Source: an uncultured Holophagales bacterium | GTDB lineage: Bacteria > Acidobacteriota > Thermoanaerobaculia > UBA5066 | Assembly: GCA_937864895.1 (NCBI GenBank) | Contig: CALMDF010000368.1 | Location: 1 to 5,377, forward strand | Length of the DNA: 5,377 nucleotides | Reading direction: 5' to 3' | Notes under the pieces: model-generated | Database searches by the model: none | What the model saw: only the letters and a program-made list of their open reading frames with translations | What the model was told of the DNA's origin: nothing | In this document: piece after piece, positions 1 to 5,377 of the stretch | How the letters are laid out: every line of letters begins with the position of its first letter | Numbering within the stretch: position 1 is the stretch's first letter | Translations under genes and position numbers: made by a program

Positions 1-1260
1 GTGCCGGCCACGGAGGCGTGGGGGAAGGTGGGGGCGGCGCGCGCCCCCGTCGTCGGAGCGGCGTCCGACACGCGGCTCGCCGCGACGGCCGTCAGCCTCC
101 GGGGGCTCGTCGCGCTCCTACCGGGTCTCGTCCCGGGAGCGTTCGGCGCGCCGCCGCCCCTCGTCGTCGCGGTCGTCCACGACCCGGCGCACCTCGCGCG
201 CGTCTCCTTCCCGCACGCAGAAGCGACGGCCCGCGGGCGGATCGTCCTCGCGGCGGCCGGCGACGAGGAAGCGCGCCCGGTCCTCCTCCGTTCCGTCGCG
301 AGCGCCCTCGGGCGGAGGGCCGCAACCGCGCTCCCCGGCTGGCTCGTCGAGGGGCTCGCCGAGTACCTCTCCACCTTTTCCGCGGGCGAGACACGCGCCA
401 CCCTCGGCCGACTCGTGCCCGATCACGTCGCGCGCCTGCGGGAGGTCCGCCCCGGGGCGGGGCGCCCGGCCCTCTTCGTGGAAGGGGCGTTCGAGGGGGA
501 GGGGGCGCAGAACACCCTCCTCCGGGCGCAGGCGTGGGCCGTCGTCCATCTCCTCCTGCAGGGGACTCCCGGCGGCGAGGAGCACCTCGGTCGTTTCGCG
601 CGGCTCCTCGCCGGAGGAGCTGGCGCCGAGGCCGCGTTCCGGGACGCCTTCGGGGAAGGCGAGCGGGAGCTTTTCGCCCGGGCCGTCCGGTACGTCGTCG
701 ACTCCCGCCCCCTCGCCCGGATCGTCCCCGTGCCGGCCGGAGCGCCGCTCCCCGGGCGCCTCCTTCCGCTGACCCGGGCGGGCGCCGCGAGGGTCCTCGG
801 AGGGGTCGCGAGAGTGCGCGACGCGCCCGAGCCGGGGACGCCGGCGCCGCCGGTTCCGCTCGGGCGGGCCACGCCCCAGGTCGCCCCGTTCCTCACGGCC
901 GCGCCGCCCCCGGCCGTCGCCGTCTCGCGAGACGTCCCGGCCGAGGTCGACCTCGTGAACCGCCTCGTCGACGAGGGGCGCGAGGGCGAGGCCCTCGCAC
1001 GCCTCGAGGCGCTCCACGCCTCCCTCGGGGGAGACCCGGAGATGCAGAGGGCGCTCGCCTGGGACGTCCGGGAAGTGCGGCGCGTCGTCCTCCACAACCG
1101 GCTCGTGAAGCGTTACAACGAGGCGATCGGGCTCCTGAACGCCGGGCGAAGGCAGGAGGCGCTGCCGGTCTTCCGGCAGGTGGCCGCCAGCGCGGAGGAC
1201 CCCGACCTGAGGCGCCTCGCCTGGGAGCGGGCGACGGCCCCGGCGGCGGGGCGCCGCTGA
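1..1260 (+). CDS. Peptidase-MA/DUF1570-like protein with degenerate zinc site and C-terminal TPR-like region (5' partial)
   Basis: Seen: the frame is open from base 1 to a TGA at 1258-1260, giving 419-420 residues. Residues 112-122 (PGWLVEGLAEY) match the hallmark third-ligand helix of the peptidase MA-like gluzincins. Residues about 175-231 (AQAWAVVHLLL, then a FGEGE stretch ending in a Tyr) match the helical part that follows it in that family. Residues about 315-412 form amphipathic helix pairs resembling TPRs. A Pro/Ala-rich linker lies around 275-310. Family knowledge: active members carry HExxH just before the EGxAEY helix. Here the matching segment is R97-S98-V99-A100-S101, so both His ligands and the catalytic Glu are absent. 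Inference: a non-catalytic, perhaps binding or scaffold, protein. Base 1 is GTG, but it is probably an internal Val: the protein begins inside the usual first domain strand and lacks a signal peptide, so the true start likely lies upstream. It is probably co-transcribed with the reductase gene downstream. The exact family is moderately certain; the function is unknown. Confidence 0.72.
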   Translation: MPATEAWGKVGAARAPVVGAASDTRLAATAVSLRGLVALLPGLVPGAFGAPPPLVVAVVHDPAHLARVSFPHAEATARGRIVLAAAGDEEARPVLLRSVASALGRRAATALPGWLVEGLAEYLSTFSAGETRATLGRLVPDHVARLREVRPGAGRPALFVEGAFEGEGAQNTLLRAQAWAVVHLLLQGTPGGEEHLGRFARLLAGGAGAEAAFRDAFGEGERELFARAVRYVVDSRPLARIVPVPAGAPLPGRLLPLTRAGAARVLGGVARVRDAPEPGTPAPPVPLGRATPQVAPFLTAAPPPAVAVSRDVPAEVDLVNRLVDEGREGEALARLEALHASLGGDPEMQRALAWDVREVRRVVLHNRLVKRYNEAIGLLNAGRRQEALPVFRQVAASAEDPDLRRLAWERATAPAAGRR

Positions 1261-1301
1261 CGCCGACGACGGAGAGATACTTGGCGCGCCGGTTCTCCGG
1301 C

Positions 1302-1307
1302 GGGAGG
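1302..1307 (+). promoter_or_regulatory. Ribosome binding site for the aldo/keto reductase
   Basis: GGGAGG lies 6 nt before the ATG at 1314, a near-ideal Shine-Dalgarno and spacing. It supports ATG 1314 as the start. A competing in-frame TTG at 1281 has its own GGAG (1271-1274, also 6 nt spacing) and would add 11 residues ahead of the Tat motif. ATG is preferred because of the codon and the stronger site. Confidence 0.7.
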
Positions 1308-1313
1308 CTCGCG

Positions 1314-2402
1314 ATGGCCGACGAGGACGGGGAGAGGAAAGACGGGGCGATCGAGCGGCGCGGCCTCCTGAAGCTCGGGGCCGCGGCGGCGGCGGGGCTC
1401 GTCGCGGGGCGGCTCGGCGCGGCCGAGACGCCGAAGGTCGCGGAAGCCGCGAAGCCCGCGTCCGGGGCGGCTCTCCCGTGGAACCCCCGGACGGCCGAGG
1501 CGATGCCGACGAGGAACCTCGGGAAGACCGGCTTCCGCGTCGGGATCTTCAGCCTCGGCGGCCAGGCCGCGATCGAGAAGGCGGAGAACGACGCGGTGGC
1601 CGTGCCCCTCATCGAGCGGGCTCTCGACCTCGGCGTGAATTACGTCGACACCTCGGCCCGCTACGGCGGCGAGGCGCGGTGGAGCGAGAGGTACTTCGGC
1701 CAGGTGATGGCGAAGCGGAGGAACGAGGCCTTCCTCGCCACGAAGACGCACGAGCGGACGCGCGACGGCTCGCTCCGCCTCCTCGAGACCTCGCTGAAGC
1801 TCCTCCGGACCGACCACGTCGACCTCTGGCAGCTCCACGCGATGAGCACGATGGAAGACGTCGAGAAGGTCTGCGCGAAGGGGGGCGCCCTCGAGGCGTT
1901 CGCCGAGGCGCGCGAGCAGAAGCTCGTCCGCTTTCTCGGCCTCTCGGGGCACACCGACCCGGCGGTCCTCGCCGAGGCGATCCGGCGCTTCCCGTTCGAC
2001 ACGATCCTCCTCGCCGTCAACGCCGCCGACCCGCACCACCTGAGCTTCCAGCAGGAGCTCCTGCCGCTCGCGGTGGAGAAGGAGATGGGGATCGTCGGGA
2101 TGAAGGTGCCGGCCCGCGGCCGGATCCTCGCCGGCTACGTGCCGCCGCCCCTCGAGGAGCAGCGAGGGCGGATCAAGGCGACCCGCCCCGGCACCCTCTC
2201 CATGCGCGAGGCGATGCGCTACGTTCTCTCGCTCGCGGTCTCCACGGTCATCGTCGGGTGCGACTCCATCCCGCAGCTCGAGGAGAACGTGGCGATCGCG
2301 CGGGCCTTCACGCCCCTGGCGCGGGAGCAGATGGCCGCCCTCGAGAAGAAGGCCGAGCCGGTGGCGAAGCAGTCCCTCTGGTTCCACCGCTGGGAGGCCT
2401 AG
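1314..2402 (+). CDS. Tat-exported aldo/keto reductase
   Basis: The 362-residue protein is an aldo/keto reductase, an NAD(P)H-dependent (beta/alpha)8-barrel carbonyl reductase. Seen: an N-terminal twin-arginine signal with E14-R15-R16-G17-L18-L19-K20, an Ala/Gly-rich hydrophobic stretch (about 21-37) and a possible cleavage after GAA (about residue 37). The barrel starts near residue 65 (MPTRNLGKTG). The catalytic tetrad is complete: D112 and Y117 (VDTSARYGG), K144 (LATKTH) and H175 (DLWQLHAM). Cofactor-side motifs are visible at about 209-216 (GLSGHTDP), 263-270 and 312-330 (VIVGCDSIP followed by a helix). No C-terminal Cys cluster is present, so it is not the 4Fe-4S-bearing subtype, and there is no lipobox Cys. 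Family knowledge: Tat-tagged AKRs of this general type occur in Acidobacteriota and Planctomycetes, with mostly unknown substrates. Inference: it is exported folded with its nucleotide bound. It starts 53 nt after the upstream stop, which suggests one transcript. The natural substrate cannot be read from the sequence. Confidence 0.93.
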   Translation: MADEDGERKDGAIERRGLLKLGAAAAAGLVAGRLGAAETPKVAEAAKPASGAALPWNPRTAEAMPTRNLGKTGFRVGIFSLGGQAAIEKAENDAVAVPLIERALDLGVNYVDTSARYGGEARWSERYFGQVMAKRRNEAFLATKTHERTRDGSLRLLETSLKLLRTDHVDLWQLHAMSTMEDVEKVCAKGGALEAFAEAREQKLVRFLGLSGHTDPAVLAEAIRRFPFDTILLAVNAADPHHLSFQQELLPLAVEKEMGIVGMKVPARGRILAGYVPPPLEEQRGRIKATRPGTLSMREAMRYVLSLAVSTVIVGCDSIPQLEENVAIARAFTPLAREQMAALEKKAEPVAKQSLWFHRWEA

Positions 2403-2411
2403 CGAAGAGAA

Positions 2412-2437
2412 GAGCGGCCGGCTCGCGCCGGCCGCTC
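2412..2437. terminator. Convergent intergenic hairpin, probable shared terminator
   Basis: A perfect 11-bp inverted repeat (2412-2422 with 2427-2437) flanks a 4-nt loop, TCGC on the plus strand and GCGA on the minus strand. It sits 10 nt after the reductase stop and 25 nt after the protease stop, in the only gap between the convergent genes. Minus-strand RNA would continue from the stem into a pyrimidine-rich run (TCTTCTCTTC), a weak U-tract. Plus-strand RNA continues into CCCGTCGG, with no U-tract. It therefore resembles an intrinsic terminator mainly for the minus-strand gene, possibly bidirectional. Confidence 0.65.
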
Positions 2438-2462
2438 CCGTCGGACCTCGCGATCGTCCGCG

Positions 2463-5377
2463 CTACCGGACCGGGTAGGCGGGCTTCCCCGGGAAGGTGA
2501 ACGGCTTCCCGTCGATCTCCCTCTTCAGCAGCTCGACCGCCTTCTCGAGCTGGAGGTCCTTCCCGGCGGAGGCCGAGGCGGGGTCGTTCTCGAGGAGGAA
2601 GTCCGGGTCGGCGCCGTGGTTCTCGACGAGCCACTTCCCGTCGCGCCCGTAAAACGAGTTGTTCGACTGGTGGACCGTCCCGCCGTCGACCGTCGGCTGC
2701 CCGTTCACGATCCCGACGAGGCCGCCCCACGAAGGGACGCCGACGACCGGCCCGAGCTTCGCGGCCTTCCAGTGCTCGACGAAAGCCTCGCCGTCCGAGC
2801 CGTTGTACTCGTTCGTGACGAGGGCGAAGTGCGCCTTCGAGGCGCCGGGCGGATAGGAGAACGGCTCCATGTTCTTGAGGACGTTGAACGCGGTCACCTC
2901 GCGCTGGAGCTTGTCGATGACGAAGTACTCGACCCAGCCGCCTCCGTTCCCGCGGACGTCGACGACGATTCCCTTCCGGTCGTGGAAGGCGCGGTAGAAG
3001 CGGTCGAACTGCGCGATGTTCTCGGCCCCCATCGCCGTCAGGTGGAGGTAGCCGAGCTCGCCGCCGGACGCCTTCTCGACGAACGCGAGGTTCTTCGCGA
3101 CCCACCGGTCGTAGCGGAGGGCGTAGTCGGAGCGGAGCGGCTCGACCTCGACGACCCGGCTGCCGGCGCCGTCGGCCTTCGGGCCGACCGTGAGGCGCAC
3201 CTTCTGCCCCCTGGCCACCTGGAGGCGACGGTACGGGTTGTGGGGGGCCTTCACGTCTGTCCCGTCGATCGCGAGGAGGAATTCCCCGTCCTTCACGTTC
3301 ACGTCGGGCCGGGCGAGCGGCGCGGCGAGGTCGCCCGTCAGCCCCGAGGGGCGGAGGACCGAGCGGAAGACGAAGCGCCCGCCCGGGTCGGCTGCGAGGT
3401 CGGCGCCGAGGAGGCCGGTGAAGACGAGCGGCTCCGCGGGTTTCTTAGGACCGGCGTCCCCGCCGCCGACGTAGGTGTGCGAGACGCAGAGCTCGCCGAC
3501 CATCTGCGAGAGGAGCCAGTTCAGCTCGCTCCGCGAGTTGAGCTCGGGGACCATCGCCCGGTAGGCCGCGCCCATCGCCTTCCAGTCGCGGCCGTGCATG
3601 TTCGGGTCGTAGAAGAAGTCGCGGTACCAGCGCCAGGCGTCGTCGAATACCTGCAGCCACTCGACGCGCGGGTCGACGCGGACGACGAGCCGGTCGAGGA
3701 CGAGCGCGGTGCCGAGCGACTTGCCGGAGAAGAGCTTGTCCAGGGCGACGGCGTGGTAGGCGGAGCCTTTCTTCACGACGGCGTGCTCGCCGTTCGGGGA
3801 GAGCCGCCAGTCGGCGATCGACCCCTCGAGCGCGGCTTCCTTGCGCGTCTCGAGGTCGAGGACGCGAAGGCCGAGGAGGTCCTTGCCGAACGTGGGCGTG
3901 AAGAGCTGTTCGATCTCGTCCTCGCCGTACTCCTCGGTCGAGGCCCAGGTCACGAAGCCCTTCCCGGCCTTCAGGTGGAAGTAGGTCCCGGCCTTGACGG
4001 GAAGGGGGAAGAGGCGCGAGGAGAGGCCCTCGACGTCGACGACGACCTTCGGGAGCGTCGCGGGCGGCTCCTTGGCGCCCTTGACGCCCTTCGTTCCCGC
4101 GGCCTTCGAGCCGTCCGGCGCCGGCTCGGCCGGCTTCGCCTCGTCGGGCGACTTCTCGAACGGAGGTTTCTGCCCGGCGCGGAGCTGCACGGCGACGGGC
4201 ATCACCGGCTTCGGGATGACGTGGTTGTCCTCGAAGACGTCGACGCGGGTCGTGAAGTTCCGGTAGGAGAGGAAGTAGAGGAGCTCGCCCTTCGGGTCGA
4301 AGGACGGGTTGACCGAGTGGTAGAAGCCGTCCGTCACCGGGACCGTCTTCCCGGTCGCCAGCTCGTGGAGCCAGATCCGCCCGTTGCGGTTCGGCTCGAT
4401 GTGCGTGTACGCGACCCACGCCCCGTCGGGCGACCAGGCGTAGTCGGAGATCTCCCACGAGAACTCGTCGTTGGCGAGCTGGCGCGACTCGGCGATCTTC
4501 GTCCGCTTCCTCGTCGCGACGTCGACGACGAAGAGCCGGAGGTCCTTGTCGCCGAAGAGGAGCTTCGTCCCGTCGGGCGACCACTCGGCGTGGTAAGCCG
4601 TCCGGTCGAGGTCCGTCGTGACGGCGTCCCAGGGCCCGTTGCCGGAGACGTCGGCGACGTAGATCTGGTATTCGCCCGTCCTGTCCGAGAAGAAGACGAC
4701 CTTCTTCCCGTCGGGGGAGAAGCGCGGGAAGCGCTCGCGGCTCTCCGGCGTGCGCGTCAGGTTGCGCGTCGCCCCGTTTTCCTCCGTCGAGACGAGGAAG
4801 ACGTCGCCGCGGGCCTCGAAGGCGGTCCACTTGCCGTCTCCGGAGACGGCCATCGACTGGATCGTCTCCTTCGCGCTCACGGCCCGCTCGGCGAGGGCCC
4901 AGCGGTCGCTCGGGACGTCGACGTCCACCTTCTCGACCTTCGACGTCGCGACCTCCATCCGGTAGAGGACCCCGGCCCGCGTGAAGACGACCGTCCTGCC
5001 GTCGGTCGAAGGCATCTGGACGTCGAAGTCCTCGTACGCCGTGACCGGCGAGGCGGCCTTCGTCACGGGGTCGAGGCGCCAGAGGTTGGCGACCCCCTTC
5101 GACGCGCGGTCCGTCACGAAGAGGAGGACGTCCCCGGCCCACATCGGGTAGGAGTTCTTCCCGACGTAGTCGGTGAGCAGGGCGTAGGTGTTCGCCCTGA
5201 AGTCGTGGAGCCAGACGTCCTGGTACTGGCCCCCCTTGTAGCGCTTCCAGTAGTACTCCTCGTCGCCGCGGCGGTTGTAGGCGAGCTTCGTCCCGTCGGG
5301 GGAGTACGACGCGAGGACGCCCCGCTCAGGCGGGAGCGGCTCGGGGAGCTCTCCTTCCGGCGAGACCGAGTAGAGCC
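2463..5377 (-). CDS. Tricorn-type serine protease (S41-related, propeller-PDZ), N-terminus cut by window edge
   Basis: Tricorn homologs are large self-assembling serine proteases that trim peptides. Seen: 970 residues, stop TAG at 2463-2465, with the frame open to base 5375. Numbering visible residues from the right edge: PD40/WD40-like propeller repeats (SPDG-type turns near nt 5295, 4835, 4710, 4575, 4425, 4300 and 3795) fill roughly 1-560. A Lys/Ala/Pro-rich insertion lies at about 395-445. A helical C1 domain spans about 565-640 (EWLQVFDDAWRWYRDFFYD), PDZ about 650-746, and the S41-like C2 core about 746-970. Catalytic candidates are S632-H633 (VSHTY, nt 3477-3482), S860 (NGSDGE, nt 2796-2798) and E918 (VENHG, nt 2622-2624). 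They correspond to S745, H746, S965 and E1023 of Thermoplasma Tricorn. The oxyanion loop is DVRGNGGG near 806-813. D861 matches Tricorn D966, which shapes the S1 pocket. The ATG at 5142-5144 is internal, because propeller sequence (SYSPDGTKLAY) continues upstream in frame. About 100-130 residues, including any signal peptide, are probably missing, so its location is undetermined. The family assignment is secure; the substrate is unknown. Confidence 0.94.
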   Translation of the reverse strand, partial: LYSVSPEGELPEPLPPERGVLASYSPDGTKLAYNRRGDEEYYWKRYKGGQYQDVWLHDFRANTYALLTDYVGKNSYPMWAGDVLLFVTDRASKGVANLWRLDPVTKAASPVTAYEDFDVQMPSTDGRTVVFTRAGVLYRMEVATSKVEKVDVDVPSDRWALAERAVSAKETIQSMAVSGDGKWTAFEARGDVFLVSTEENGATRNLTRTPESRERFPRFSPDGKKVVFFSDRTGEYQIYVADVSGNGPWDAVTTDLDRTAYHAEWSPDGTKLLFGDKDLRLFVVDVATRKRTKIAESRQLANDEFSWEISDYAWSPDGAWVAYTHIEPNRNGRIWLHELATGKTVPVTDGFYHSVNPSFDPKGELLYFLSYRNFTTRVDVFEDNHVIPKPVMPVAVQLRAGQKPPFEKSPDEAKPAEPAPDGSKAAGTKGVKGAKEPPATLPKVVVDVEGLSSRLFPLPVKAGTYFHLKAGKGFVTWASTEEYGEDEIEQLFTPTFGKDLLGLRVLDLETRKEAALEGSIADWRLSPNGEHAVVKKGSAYHAVALDKLFSGKSLGTALVLDRLVVRVDPRVEWLQVFDDAWRWYRDFFYDPNMHGRDWKAMGAAYRAMVPELNSRSELNWLLSQMVGELCVSHTYVGGGDAGPKKPAEPLVFTGLLGADLAADPGGRFVFRSVLRPSGLTGDLAAPLARPDVNVKDGEFLLAIDGTDVKAPHNPYRRLQVARGQKVRLTVGPKADGAGSRVVEVEPLRSDYALRYDRWVAKNLAFVEKASGGELGYLHLTAMGAENIAQFDRFYRAFHDRKGIVVDVRGNGGGWVEYFVIDKLQREVTAFNVLKNMEPFSYPPGASKAHFALVTNEYNGSDGEAFVEHWKAAKLGPVVGVPSWGGLVGIVNGQPTVDGGTVHQSNNSFYGRDGKWLVENHGADPDFLLENDPASASAGKDLQLEKAVELLKREIDGKPFTFPGKPAYPVR

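Noticed and set aside
118..1095. Long minus-strand open frame opposite the peptidase-like gene
   Set aside because: Composition is dominated by Arg, Gly, Glu and Pro with no domain signal, typical of a shadow frame. The plus-strand frame carries recognisable family motifs.
18..1313. In-frame upstream extension of the reductase reaching back to position 18
   Set aside because: The extension overlaps the peptidase-like gene in another frame and encodes Arg/Pro-rich low-complexity sequence. The Shine-Dalgarno and Tat signal place the real start at 1314.
1113..2387. Long open frame (424 residues) on the minus strand opposite the reductase
   Set aside because: It is Arg/Leu/Glu/Asp-rich with no recognisable domain, lies fully antisense to a clear AKR, and is expected from GC-rich codon bias that removes stop codons.
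3445..5142. Second long minus-strand open frame overlapping the Tricorn gene
   Set aside because: It is an Arg-rich shadow in an alternate frame of a gene with clear propeller and protease motifs.
5142..5144. ATG as the start of the protease gene
   Set aside because: The same frame stays open to the window edge and encodes another propeller repeat (SYSPDGTKLAY), so this Met is internal.
4425..5312. Recurring CGTCGGG-type motifs suggesting a DNA repeat array
   Set aside because: They are the codons of the SPDG turn in successive propeller blades, irregularly spaced and diverged between, so they are explained by protein repeats rather than a DNA-level element.

Overview
The window is a very GC-rich bacterial segment with three protein-coding genes, two of them cut by the window edges. 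There are no RNA genes, mobile elements or CRISPR arrays that I can see. The strong G/C third-position bias, a Tat-exported oxidoreductase and a bacterial Tricorn-type protease together suggest a high-GC soil or sediment lineage such as Acidobacteriota (Thermoanaerobaculia-like). That placement is an inference from gene types and composition, not a demonstrated assignment.

Layout. (1) Positions 1-1260, plus strand: the 3' part of a gene for a peptidase-MA/DUF1570-like protein with a C-terminal TPR-like helical region. Its zinc-binding HExxH motif appears to be replaced, so it looks like a catalytically dead gluzincin relative. (2) Positions 1314-2402, plus strand: a complete 362-residue aldo/keto reductase with a twin-arginine signal and an intact Asp-Tyr-Lys-His tetrad. 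It lies 53 nt downstream of gene 1 and has a good Shine-Dalgarno, so the two are probably co-transcribed. (3) Positions 2463-5377, minus strand: the C-terminal 970 residues of a Tricorn-type serine protease (beta-propeller repeats, C1 helical domain, PDZ, S41-like C2 domain). The reading frame runs off the right edge, so the N-terminus is missing.

The plus-strand pair and the protease gene converge on a 60-nt gap. That gap holds a perfect 11-bp GC-rich hairpin, the likely shared transcription terminator.

How the genes work together: the reductase is predicted to be exported and the peptidase-MA-like protein may be, so an envelope theme is possible. Nothing in the sequence ties the convergent protease to them functionally. 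I found no convincing undescribed system. The most unusual points are the erased metalloprotease active site and the export of a nucleotide-dependent reductase.
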